64,000 bases of DNA. It comes from Loktanella atrilutea. GTDB lineage: Bacteria > Pseudomonadota > Alphaproteobacteria > Rhodobacterales > Rhodobacteraceae. How positions within the stretch are numbered: position 1 is the first letter of the stretch; the number at the start of each line of letters is the position of its first letter. Of this stretch, positions 1-7,528 are shown in pieces. The translations under genes and the position numbers were made by a program. Under the pieces are notes generated by a model. That model did not search any database. It was given only the letters and a program-made list of their open reading frames with translations, and was not told the origin of the DNA. The stretch is from NCBI RefSeq assembly GCF_900128995.1, contig NZ_FQUE01000003.1, positions 62,001-126,000 of the forward strand. Reading direction: 5' to 3'.

Positions 1-10
1 CAGGCGGTGA

Positions 11-259
11 TCAGGTCTTGCGACGCACCAGGCGTGCGATCCAGATCAGCAGGCAGGCACCGATGAAACCGGCGATCAGGTAACTGATCCAGCTTTCGGC
101 GGCATAGAGACCCAGCAGCGTGCCGAAGATCAGGTTGAAGACGAAGGCACCGACGATGCCCAGGATGATGTTCATGAGGATGCCCATGTCGGACTTCATG
201 AATTGTTCGGCAAGCCATCCTGCGATGCCACCGATGATGATTGCTGCGAGCCAGCCCAT
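11..259 (-). CDS. GlsB/YeaQ/YmgE-family small membrane protein
   Basis: An 82-residue, glycine-rich hydrophobic protein with about three membrane segments, beginning MGWLAAIIIGGIAGWLAEQ and ending in a basic tail (ARLVRRKT). This is the typical size and pattern of the transglycosylase-associated / GlsB family, small inner-membrane proteins linked to general stress, molecular role unknown. A longer in-frame extension upstream is rejected, because the chosen ATG has an AAGGA Shine-Dalgarno about seven bases before it and the extension is not hydrophobic. It lies downstream of dapD and a second small membrane protein on the same strand, so the three may be co-transcribed. Confidence 0.85.
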   Translation of the reverse strand: MGWLAAIIIGGIAGWLAEQFMKSDMGILMNIILGIVGAFVFNLIFGTLLGLYAAESWISYLIAGFIGACLLIWIARLVRRKT

Positions 260-314
260 ACGACGTTCCTTTGTAAGTCTTGCCCTCCAACAGGGCCTTC
301 CGCGACAGAACGCC

Positions 315-644
315 TCAGGAATGAGGAAGGTTCCCGTCTTCGTGAACGGAAAGTGAAGCACCGCCTTCGAGACCGTCGTCATGCCCGATCCATCGCGATT
401 TGGCGGCCCAGAGCGCCGCGGTGATCAGTACGATCTGCAACGGAATGAAGAAGACGAGGAAGAGGGCTAGGATCGCCGCCCAGACGGGCCAGCTGTGCAA
501 AAGGCCTTGCGCCGCGCCGAACGCCAGCCCCATTACCACGAAGAGCAGGAGGGCGTCGACAGCCACGAGCGACCACGCTCCGAACCAGCCGGGGCGGGTA
601 CCCGTGGCGATCCGGTGGCGGGCGACCGTGCGGCTGACGATCAT
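315..644 (-). CDS. Small hypothetical membrane protein coupled to dapD
   Basis: A 109-residue protein with two strong hydrophobic segments (about residues 24-48 and 53-75) and a polar, acidic-histidine tail. Its ATG overlaps the dapD stop as ATGA, which argues for translational coupling and for this start. I recall short unannotated membrane proteins next to dapD in other Rhodobacteraceae, but I do not recognise a named family. Nothing in the sequence suggests an enzyme. A structural or regulatory membrane role is only a guess. Confidence 0.7.
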   Translation of the reverse strand: MIVSRTVARHRIATGTRPGWFGAWSLVAVDALLLFVVMGLAFGAAQGLLHSWPVWAAILALFLVFFIPLQIVLITAALWAAKSRWIGHDDGLEGGASLSVHEDGNLPHS

Positions 645-1471
645 CAGGTGCGCAGGAGCTCGTTGATGCCGGTCTTGCTGCGGGTCCGTTCGTCGACCCG
701 CTTCACGATCACCGCGCAATACAGGCTGATGTCGTTCTTCGACGGCATGGTGCCGGCCACGACGACGGAATAGGGCGGCACCTCGCCGTAGGTGACCTCG
801 CCCGTCTCGCGGTCGACGATCTTGGTGGACTGGCCGATGAAGACGCCCATGCCCAGCACGGAACCCTCGCGGATGATGCAGCCCTCTACGACCTCGGACC
901 GGGCACCGATGAAGCAATTGTCCTCGATGATCGTGGGGCCGGCCTGCATCGGTTCCAGCACGCCGCCGATGCCGACACCGCCGGACAGGTGGACGTTCTT
1001 GCCGATCTGCGCGCAGGAGCCGACCGTCGCCCAGCCGTCGACCATCGTGCCTTCATCCACGTAGGCGCCGAGGTTCACGAAGGACGGCATCAGCACGACG
1101 CCCTTGGCGATAAAGGCCGAACGGCGGACGATGCTGCCCGGGACGGCGCGGAATCCCGCGTCGCGCCACTGGTTTTCGCCCCAGCCGTCGAACTTGGACG
1201 GCACCTTGTCCCACCAGGTGCTGCCGCCGTTACCGCCGCTGATCGGTTCCATGTCGTTCAGGCGGAAGGATAGAAGCACTGCCTTCTTGGCCCACTGGTT
1301 CACGTGCCACGATCCGTCCGCCTGCTTTTCCGCGACGCGCAGGGTGCCGGAGTCCAATGCGTTCAGCGTGTCCTCGATCGCCTCGCGGGTTTCGCCGGTC
1401 GTCGCCGGGGTGATCTGGTCGCGGGCGTCCCAGGCGGATTCGATTGCGGTTTCCAGAGCGGCGTTCGACAT
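644..1471 (-). CDS. dapD: Tetrahydrodipicolinate N-succinyltransferase
   Basis: DapD transfers succinyl from succinyl-CoA to tetrahydrodipicolinate, the committed step of the succinylase branch of lysine/meso-diaminopimelate synthesis in the cytoplasm. The 275-residue length matches the family (274 in E. coli). The C-terminal half is a left-handed beta-helix of hexapeptide repeats (for example [19 protein letters not shown], then [18 protein letters not shown]), and the N-terminal part has the usual helical domain. The start MSNAALE is taken because an in-frame extension lacks a ribosome site. The LOG-family gene diverges from it with an 83-bp shared promoter region. A DapC-like aminotransferase for the next step lies at 27.4 kb. 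Confidence 0.96.
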   Translation of the reverse strand: MSNAALETAIESAWDARDQITPATTGETREAIEDTLNALDSGTLRVAEKQADGSWHVNQWAKKAVLLSFRLNDMEPISGGNGGSTWWDKVPSKFDGWGENQWRDAGFRAVPGSIVRRSAFIAKGVVLMPSFVNLGAYVDEGTMVDGWATVGSCAQIGKNVHLSGGVGIGGVLEPMQAGPTIIEDNCFIGARSEVVEGCIIREGSVLGMGVFIGQSTKIVDRETGEVTYGEVPPYSVVVAGTMPSKNDISLYCAVIVKRVDERTRSKTGINELLRT

Positions 1472-1554
1472 GGGGGCGGACCTCTTGGCTGGTTCTGCGG
1501 GTTCGCAAGGGCTATAGACGCGCAACCCCAGTCGCGCAATCTCAAGGACGTTTC

Positions 1555-2400
1555 ATGCCCGAAGACCACGAAAACAAGTTCCGCCGGTCCGGCGAGGACC
1601 GCGTCACCGCGCGACAGGTGCCGGACACGCCGCAGACCCGTGCGCCGTCCTACGCACTGGCCTTCGCGGACGACGATTTTCTGGCGCGGCCCGAGTTACG
1701 GCCGATTCGGCTGCAACTGGAGCTGATGAAGCCGGAGATGCTGATGAACGAGGCCGGCGTGAAATCCACCGTCGTGCTGTTCGGTGGCGCGCGGATTCCC
1801 GACCCGGCCAACAAGGCGCAGGCGCGAACCGAGACGCTGGCCGACCTGACGAAGTATTACGCCGAGGCCCGGACCTTTGCCCGGATGATCACCGAGCGAT
1901 CGCTGGCCGACGATCCCTGCGAGAACATCATCGCCACGGGCGGCGGTCCCGGCGTGATGGAAGCAGGCAACCGCGGTGCAGCGGACGCGGGTGGGCTGTC
2001 GATCGGCCTGAATATCGTGCTGCCGCACGAGCAGGCGCCGAACGCCTATGTCACGCCGGACCTGTGTTTCAATTTCCACTACTTCGCGATCCGCAAGATG
2101 CATTTCCTGATGCGCGCCTCGGCGGTCTGCGTGTTCCCCGGGGGGTTCGGCACGCTGGACGAGATGTTCGAGGCGCTGACCCTGATCCAGACCGGCCGGA
2201 TGGCCCGCGTGCCGTTCCTGCTGTTCGGCAAGGCGTTCTGGGAGGGGATCATCAACTGGCAGGCGCTGGCCGACGCTGGCACCATCGCGCAGGCTGACCT
2301 CGACCTTTTCCGCTATGTCGAGACGGCGGAGGACGCAATGGCGGCGCTGGACGACTGGGACGGCAAGGGGACGAAGCGACGGGATATTCCCGGGCGGTGA
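1555..2400 (+). CDS. LOG-family / TIGR00730-like Rossmann-fold protein
   Basis: A 281-residue protein with the family signature PGGFGTLDEMFE and an upstream GGGPGVMEAGNRGA nucleotide-binding loop. These are characteristic of the LONELY GUY / 'lysine decarboxylase-like' group, whose studied members remove ribose-5-phosphate from nucleoside monophosphates. Members were formerly misannotated as lysine decarboxylases. It is longer than plant-type LOG proteins (about 200), carrying about 75 extra N-terminal residues as in the long bacterial subgroup. Start chosen for AAGGA seven bases upstream of the ATG. It diverges from dapD. The substrate here is unknown. Confidence 0.88.
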   Translation: MPEDHENKFRRSGEDRVTARQVPDTPQTRAPSYALAFADDDFLARPELRPIRLQLELMKPEMLMNEAGVKSTVVLFGGARIPDPANKAQARTETLADLTKYYAEARTFARMITERSLADDPCENIIATGGGPGVMEAGNRGAADAGGLSIGLNIVLPHEQAPNAYVTPDLCFNFHYFAIRKMHFLMRASAVCVFPGGFGTLDEMFEALTLIQTGRMARVPFLLFGKAFWEGIINWQALADAGTIAQADLDLFRYVETAEDAMAALDDWDGKGTKRRDIPGR

Positions 2401-2434
2401 CGGAACGGATCGCGGGGGCGGTCCGTTGGAGTTC

Positions 2435-3079
2435 ATGGATAGCATCAGGACATTCCTCGACAGCCCCGCCTTCCTGATCGGCTGGGCCTGCCTCATGATC
2501 CCCTCCGTCGCGATCCTCTGGTGGGACCTGCGACGGCAGCCGATCATGTCGCTGATGAAGGCGGTCTGGACACTGACCGTCATCTATTCCGGCCCGTTGG
2601 GGTTGCTGATCTACTGGCTGACCGGCCGCAGGCAGATCGCCGACGACCGCCTCTGGCGGCGCGGCTTCCGGTCCGTGGCGCACTGCTATTCCGGTTGCGG
2701 CGCGGGAGAGATCGTGGGCGTGCTGATCGCCGTGGGACTCTTTGCGGCAGGCAACGGCTGGACGGCGGCGGTGACATTCACCTTTGCCTACCTCTTCGGT
2801 CTGGCACTGACGATCGGACCGTTGATGCAGGACGGCGTGGACTTTTCGCAGGCCCTGAAGGACGCTCTGATCTCGGAGACACCCTCCATCGCGGTGATGG
2901 AGGTGGTGGCCATCGGCGTCGACCTGTGGCTGGCGGGGCAGGCCACGATGGGCGATGTGCGGTTCTGGACGTCGATGATCGTATCCCTGACCTGCGGGCT
3001 GCTGGCCGCCTATCCCGTCAATCTGGTGCTGCTGCGGTTCGGCGTGAAAGAGGGCATGATGGACCCGCGCAAGGCTTAA
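2435..3079 (+). CDS. DUF4396-type membrane protein
   Basis: A 214-residue integral membrane protein with about five or six predicted segments. It has the family-like C-terminal stretch AAYPVNLVLLRFGVKEGM, which closely resembles DUF4396 proteins as I remember them, and an internal helix ending in an HCYSGCGAGE motif with two cysteines and a histidine. DUF4396 proteins are of unknown function, sometimes near metal or copper genes. The ATG has GGAG just upstream, and the gene follows the LOG gene after 34 bp, so it may be co-transcribed. Its TAA stop shares a TTAA palindrome with the stop of the convergent downstream gene. Confidence 0.72.
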   Translation: MDSIRTFLDSPAFLIGWACLMIPSVAILWWDLRRQPIMSLMKAVWTLTVIYSGPLGLLIYWLTGRRQIADDRLWRRGFRSVAHCYSGCGAGEIVGVLIAVGLFAAGNGWTAAVTFTFAYLFGLALTIGPLMQDGVDFSQALKDALISETPSIAVMEVVAIGVDLWLAGQATMGDVRFWTSMIVSLTCGLLAAYPVNLVLLRFGVKEGMMDPRKA

Positions 3080-3525
3080 GAGTCTTCGATCAGGACGACA
3101 GCGGCCGGCGGCTTTGTCGGCCGGTATAGATGAGCCTGGGGGTGTCCCGGAAAAGCACGGCCGAACGTGCGTGCAAGGTGACTGTGCGCGTAGCCAAGGT
3201 CGGAGGCCTTGCAGCATTTCTGACCATCCGACAGGCTGCAGAGAATGAGTCCGCCGCCTGCGGGGCGCAGGGCGAAGCCATGCCGGGCAAGTCTGCCCTG
3301 AAGATCGGGCCAATCTTGAGCGTCAGCCAGATCCTGCGCGAGGAGCGAGCGGAGTGAGGCGACGAGCGCCTCATCAGTCCTTGCGTCCTTCTTCGGTTTG
3401 GCGCGCAGTCGCAGATCACGGGCGATCGCATCCCGCATCAGCTGTCCGACCGTCACATCTTCCGTACGCGCCAAAGCCGAAAGCGCGCGCAGCATCGGTT
3501 CGGGAATATCGACGGAGACCTTCAT
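3076..3525 (-). CDS. Ribbon-helix-helix domain protein with conserved C-terminal module
   Basis: A 149-residue protein. Residues 1-45 (MKVSVDIPEPMLRALSAL...TVGQLMRDAIARDL) read as a CopG/MetJ-like ribbon-helix-helix DNA-binding segment. Residues 75-130 form a separate module (LQGRLARHGFALRPAGGGL, then CSLSDGQKCCKASDLGYAHSHLARTFG) that I associate with small proteins and mobilisation-type proteins of Rhodobacteraceae but cannot name. It sits alone between convergent DUF4396 and co-oriented rlmN, with no toxin-like partner beside it, so a classic toxin-antitoxin antitoxin role is unlikely. Probably a small DNA-binding regulator. Confidence 0.65.
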   Translation of the reverse strand: MKVSVDIPEPMLRALSALARTEDVTVGQLMRDAIARDLRLRAKPKKDARTDEALVASLRSLLAQDLADAQDWPDLQGRLARHGFALRPAGGGLILCSLSDGQKCCKASDLGYAHSHLARTFGRAFPGHPQAHLYRPTKPPAAVVLIEDS

Positions 3526-3560
3526 CCCGCCAGTCTGGGGCAGTTCCGGTTAGCGAAGCG

Positions 3561-4742
3561 TTAAAGCCCCGCATCCGCCTCGATCTGCCTGCGGGATTTG
3601 CGGGCGCGTTCGGTCTCGGACTTCAACTGACCGCAAGCGGCCATGATGTCCTCTCCGCGCGGCTTGCGGACGGGGGAGGCGTAGCCGGCCTTGTAGATGA
3701 TGTCGGCGAAGGCGTGGATGCGGTTGTTCGACGACCGCTTGTAGGGTGCGCCCGGCCATTCGTTGAAGGGGATCAGGTTGATCTTGGCGGGGATGCCATC
3801 GATCAGCTTGACCAGCCGGTGCGCGTCGGCGTCGGAATCGTTCACGCCGTCAAGCATGACGTATTCGAATGTGATCCGCTCGGAGTTGGAAACCTTGGGA
3901 TAGACGCGCAGGGCGTCCAGCAGCTCCGCGATCGGCCATTTCTTGTTGATCGGGACCAGACGGTCGCGCACCTCGTCCGTGGTCGCGTGAAAGCTGACGG
4001 CCAGCTGGCAGCCGATCTCCTGCGCGGTGCGGGCGATTTCGGGGACCACGCCGGAGGTGGAGAGCGTGATCCGGCGGCGTGACAGGGCGATGCCCTCGCC
4101 GTCCATCGCGATCTTCATGGCGTCGCGCACGTTCTCGAAGTTGTAGAGCGGTTCGCCCATGCCCATCAGCACGATGTTCGACAGCAGGCGCGGGCCGTTG
4201 TCGCCGGTCCCCTGCCCCGGCTGCGGCCATTCGCCGAGATCATCGCGGGCGATCAGGATCTGGCCGACGATCTCGGCAGGAGTCAGGTTGCGGACCAGCT
4301 TCTGCGTGCCGGTGTGACAGAAGGAACAGGTCAACGTGCAGCCCACCTGGGAGGAGATGCAGAGCGTGCCGCGATCCTCCTCGGGGATGTAGACGACCTC
4401 CACCTCGTGACCGCCGGCGATGCGGACAAGGTACTTGCGGGTGCCGTCGGTGCTGACCTGACGGGTCACGACCTCGGGCAACTGGATGACGAAGGTCTCG
4501 GCCAGCATGGCGCGGTAGTCCTTGGCGAGATTGGTCATCAGCGCGAAATCACGCACGCCCCAGTGATAGAGCCACTGCCACAGCTGGTTCACCCGCATCT
4601 TCGCCTGCTTCTCCGGCGTCCCGGCGGCGATCAGGGCCTCGCGCATCTGGTCACGGGTCAGGCCGATCAGGTTGACGGGCCCCTCCGGCACCTTGCGGGG
4701 GATGGTGTGGACGTCTTGCGTGATCGGGGCGGTGGCGGTCAT
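3561..4742 (-). CDS. rlmN: Dual-specificity 23S rRNA A2503 / tRNA A37 C2-methyltransferase
   Basis: A radical-SAM methyltransferase that methylates C2 of A2503 in 23S rRNA and, in characterised homologues, A37 of some tRNAs. The 393-residue protein shows the cluster motif C135-x3-C139-x2-C142. It has C128 in place of the E. coli resolving/methyl-carrying C118, and C370 in IMAACGQL as the likely second catalytic cysteine (C355 in E. coli). The constant 10-residue offset across the N-terminal cysteines supports the alignment. The GGMGEP-type SAM loop is also present. Start MTATAP follows an AAAGG site. The gene is monocistronic-looking, 136 bp from the IalB-like gene. Confidence 0.97.
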   Translation of the reverse strand: MTATAPITQDVHTIPRKVPEGPVNLIGLTRDQMREALIAAGTPEKQAKMRVNQLWQWLYHWGVRDFALMTNLAKDYRAMLAETFVIQLPEVVTRQVSTDGTRKYLVRIAGGHEVEVVYIPEEDRGTLCISSQVGCTLTCSFCHTGTQKLVRNLTPAEIVGQILIARDDLGEWPQPGQGTGDNGPRLLSNIVLMGMGEPLYNFENVRDAMKIAMDGEGIALSRRRITLSTSGVVPEIARTAQEIGCQLAVSFHATTDEVRDRLVPINKKWPIAELLDALRVYPKVSNSERITFEYVMLDGVNDSDADAHRLVKLIDGIPAKINLIPFNEWPGAPYKRSSNNRIHAFADIIYKAGYASPVRKPRGEDIMAACGQLKSETERARKSRRQIEADAGL

Positions 4743-4878
4743 GGGTCTGGACCTTTCGGAACGGTGAAGCGCGCCTCATATATGGAAGAAGCCCCGGTTT
4801 CCAAGCGAAAACCGGGGCCGGCGGATCGTTCGACGTCGGACCTGCGCCGGCGGAGGTGATTTTTCGCCAGAAAAATCG

Positions 4879-5412
4879 TTACCCCGCGCAACGGTTGGCG
4901 GCTTCCTCTACCGCGGCGGTGAAGCCGAGCAGGGAAAAGGTGTCCGTCGTGACGTTGCCCCGGCCGGACCGGGCCTTCAGCACGGCATCGGATCCCCGCT
5001 TCATCGCGGCGACCACGCGGGCGTCATCCTCCGGCGTGGCGGGCCAGGCGTATTCACCTTCGGTGAACAGCTGGAACTGCGAGCCGCCGACGTCCAGATC
5101 GACGGTCGATCCCGGCGCGAAGGGATAGCCGCCGGTGAACATGATCTGACCCTTCACGTTCTCTGACGGGCGGTAGAAGACCATCAGGTAGATGTCGCCG
5201 CGGTTGCCGGTGGTCGGGTTGCCGTTGCCATCGGTCAGCGTGCTGTTCTTGGGCGCCGAGGTGCTAATGCATTCGCGCGGGTTCTCGGCCTCGAAGGTGC
5301 TCCAGTCCGTGTTCGCCGCCACGAGGTTGTCGGTCGTCGCCTGCGCCCCCGCCTGTGATGCCACGCAGGTCGCCGCCGCCAGCGCCAGGGTGCGGATTGT
5401 CGTCTTGATCAT
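4879..5412 (-). CDS. Invasion-associated locus B (IalB)-like secreted protein
   Basis: A 177-residue exported protein with a cleavable signal peptide (basic MIKTTIR, hydrophobic ALAAATCVA, cleavage after AGAQA). Two cysteines in the mature part (in PRECIST and near the end, NRCAG) could form a disulfide. The mature domain, with its DWSTFEAENPRECIS opening and its later IMFTGGYPF stretch, resembles the alphaproteobacterial IalB family. The name comes from Bartonella, but the family is common in free-living species and its molecular function is not established. Start chosen for GGAGG ten bases upstream. Gene-local context gives no extra clue. Confidence 0.78.
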   Translation of the reverse strand: MIKTTIRTLALAAATCVASQAGAQATTDNLVAANTDWSTFEAENPRECISTSAPKNSTLTDGNGNPTTGNRGDIYLMVFYRPSENVKGQIMFTGGYPFAPGSTVDLDVGGSQFQLFTEGEYAWPATPEDDARVVAAMKRGSDAVLKARSGRGNVTTDTFSLLGFTAAVEEAANRCAG

Positions 5413-5594
5413 GATGTATAGGCCTCCAAGCTGCCCTTGCCTCTGTCCTGCCCGCGCAGGGGTTTTATCAACCTTTTCGTCTGGCGGGTCCGTGTTCAAC
5501 GCGATAGCCATGTCCCTAGCAAAAATTCGCCCAAACTGCAAAGCCCCGATCCGCGCACAAACCCGTGGGGGGATGTGACGAAAAGGAAATGCCG

Positions 5595-6590
5595 ATGAAT
5601 GCTCCCGTGGATCTGGTCGACGTCTGGCGCGGCGACATCCTCGAATCCCGTCATCAGGGCCATGCGGTCATCTGCGGTGCGGACGGAGAGATCCTGGAGG
5701 CCTGGGGCGATCCGCAGGCCACGATCTATCCCCGGTCGTCCTGCAAGATGATCCAGGCACTGCCTTTGGTCGAAAGCGGTGCGGCGGATGCGCACGGGCT
5801 AGGTGTCGAACAGCTGGCGCTGTCCTGCGCCAGCCATCAGGGGGCACATATCCATACCGACCGGGTGCAGGTCTGGCTGGACAGCCTTGGCCTTGCCGAC
5901 GGCGACTTTCGCTGCGGACCGCAATGGCCGAACGACATTCCCGCCCGTAACGAGATCATCCGGGCCCATGCCGCGCCATGCCAGATCCACAACAACTGTT
6001 CCGGCAAGCACGCGGGATTTCTGACGCTGAACCGGCATCTGGGCGGCGATGCGGACTACGAACTTGTCGACCACCCGGTGCAGCAGGCCTGCAAGGCCGC
6101 CTTCGAGGAGGTGACGGGCGAAACGTCTCCCGGCTACGGCATCGACGGCTGTTCGGCGCCGAATTTCGCGACCTCCGTCCACGGGCTGGCGCGGGCGATG
6201 AGCTTCTTCGCCACGGCGCACGACCGCGAGGATGCAAGGAGCAAGGCCGCCGTGCGGCTGCGCGACGCGATGGCGACCTTTCCAGCGCTTGTGGCGGGAG
6301 AGACCCGCGCCTGCACCGAGCTGATGCGCGCGATGGAAGGCCGGGTGTCGATCAAGACCGGGGCGGAGGGCGTCTTCGTCGCGATCATCCCCGAAAAACG
6401 ACTGGGCGTCGCGCTGAAGATCGCGGACGGTGCGACGCGCGCGTCGGAATCCGCCATCGCGGCGATCCTCGTGAAGCTGGGGGTGCTCGACCCCGCCCAT
6501 CCCGCGGCCCGGGCCCGGATGGAACCGCAGATCCGCAACTGGCGCGGCACGCTCTGCGGTCACATCGCCCCGACGCAAGCCCTGCTGTAA
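5595..6590 (+). CDS. Type-II-like (Rhizobium-type) L-asparaginase
   Basis: A 331-residue protein of the Asparaginase_II family (Rhizobium etli AnsA type), hydrolysing L-asparagine to aspartate and ammonia. It is unrelated in sequence to E. coli AnsA/B. Visible motifs are YPRSSCKMIQALPLVESGA near the N-terminus, LSCASHQG, a NNCSGKHAGFL loop with catalytic-type Ser/Lys and a metal-binding cysteine, and GYGIDGCSAPNFA. No signal peptide is present, so it is likely cytoplasmic. Two ATGs lie in frame; the second (5595) has AAGGA at a normal spacing while the first abuts the ribosome site. xthA follows after nine bases and is probably co-transcribed. Confidence 0.88.
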   Translation: MNAPVDLVDVWRGDILESRHQGHAVICGADGEILEAWGDPQATIYPRSSCKMIQALPLVESGAADAHGLGVEQLALSCASHQGAHIHTDRVQVWLDSLGLADGDFRCGPQWPNDIPARNEIIRAHAAPCQIHNNCSGKHAGFLTLNRHLGGDADYELVDHPVQQACKAAFEEVTGETSPGYGIDGCSAPNFATSVHGLARAMSFFATAHDREDARSKAAVRLRDAMATFPALVAGETRACTELMRAMEGRVSIKTGAEGVFVAIIPEKRLGVALKIADGATRASESAIAAILVKLGVLDPAHPAARARMEPQIRNWRGTLCGHIAPTQALL

Positions 6591-6599
6591 GGAGACGAC

Positions 6600-7388
6600 A
6601 TGACCTTTACCCTTGCCACATGGAACATCAACTCGGTCCGCCTGCGCGAAGCGCTCGTGGTCGCGCTGCTGCGGAACGAGGCGCCGGACGTGCTGTGCCT
6701 GCAGGAATGCAAGAGCCCACTGGACAAGATCCCGGTCGAGCAGTTCCGGGCGCTGGGCTACACCCACATGATCGGACGCGGGCAGAAGGGCTACAATGGG
6801 GTCGCGATCCTGTCGAAGCTGCCGATCGTCGAGACGGCGGCGGCGGATTACGCCTCGCTCGGTCACGCGCGGCACATTGCCGGGCGGCTGGAGAACGGCG
6901 TCACGATCCACAACTTCTATGTGCCCGCGGGCGGTGACAAGCCGGACCGGACGGTGAACGACAAGTTCGGGCAGAAGCTGGACTACCTGACCGAGATGCG
7001 CAACGCCTTCCATGCCGACAGGCCGGAGAAGTCGATCATGGTGGGCGACCTGAACATCGCCCCCCGCGAGGACGATGTCTGGGACCACAAGAAGCTGCTG
7101 AAGATCGTCAGCCACACGCCGGTGGAGGTGGAGCATCTGGCGCAGGCGCAGGATGCGGGCAACTGGGTGGACGTGACGCGGCAGGACATCCCGCAGGGCA
7201 AGCTCTACAGCTGGTGGTCCTACCGGTCGCCGGACTGGGATGCCGCCGACAAGGGCCGGCGGCTGGATCACATCTGGGCCACGCCCGACATCTCCGGTGC
7301 AGCGCACGGCAGCCGCATCCTGCGCCATGTCCGCGGCTGGGAACAGCCGAGCGACCACGCGCCGGTGTTTGCGACTTTCGACCTGTAG
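6600..7388 (+). CDS. xthA: Exodeoxyribonuclease III
   Basis: Class II AP endonuclease / 3'-5' exonuclease of base-excision repair. At 262 residues it matches the family (268 in E. coli). EEP-fold motifs appear in order: TWNINSVR (N for metal), LQECK (catalytic Glu), GYNGVAILSK, GDLNIAP (Asp/Asn active site) and SDHAPVFA (catalytic His). A strong TAAGGAGA site overlaps the stop codon of the asparaginase gene, so the two are an operon. A perfect 10-bp hairpin and an intergenic repeat follow the stop codon and probably end the transcript. Confidence 0.95.
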   Translation: MTFTLATWNINSVRLREALVVALLRNEAPDVLCLQECKSPLDKIPVEQFRALGYTHMIGRGQKGYNGVAILSKLPIVETAAADYASLGHARHIAGRLENGVTIHNFYVPAGGDKPDRTVNDKFGQKLDYLTEMRNAFHADRPEKSIMVGDLNIAPREDDVWDHKKLLKIVSHTPVEVEHLAQAQDAGNWVDVTRQDIPQGKLYSWWSYRSPDWDAADKGRRLDHIWATPDISGAAHGSRILRHVRGWEQPSDHAPVFATFDL

Positions 7389-7410
7389 GGTGTGACTGCG
7401 GTTCGGGCAG

Positions 7411-7466
7411 ATCCTGTCCCCGTGGGACAGGATGCCTCCGGCGGGAGTATTTGGGAAAAAGCGAGG
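7411..7466 (+). terminator. Hairpin terminator fused to GTATTT intergenic repeat
   Basis: A perfect 10-bp inverted repeat (ATCCTGTCCC / GGGACAGGAT, 3-nt loop, 7411-7433) lies 22 bp after the xthA stop. It is followed at once by GCCTCCGGCGGGAGTATTT and then GGAAAAAGCGAGG. The second half recurs almost exactly, in inverted orientation, at 33837-33871 just after rlmH. In both places it reads in the direction of the gene it follows, as expected of a terminator with a short stem and T-rich tail. Confidence 0.7.
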
Positions 7467-7528
7467 ACGCGGTCGTTTTACATGATCGGCCGTTGCGCTA
7501 GGGTGCGCGAAATTTCAGGAGAGTTGCC

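Noticed and set aside
3076-3525. Toxin-antitoxin module based on the ribbon-helix-helix protein
   Set aside because: No small toxin-like gene adjoins it on the same strand; the neighbours are rlmN and a convergent membrane protein.
5799-7358. 519-codon minus-strand open frame opposite asparaginase and xthA
   Set aside because: Shadow frame; the plus strand carries two genes with complete catalytic motifs.
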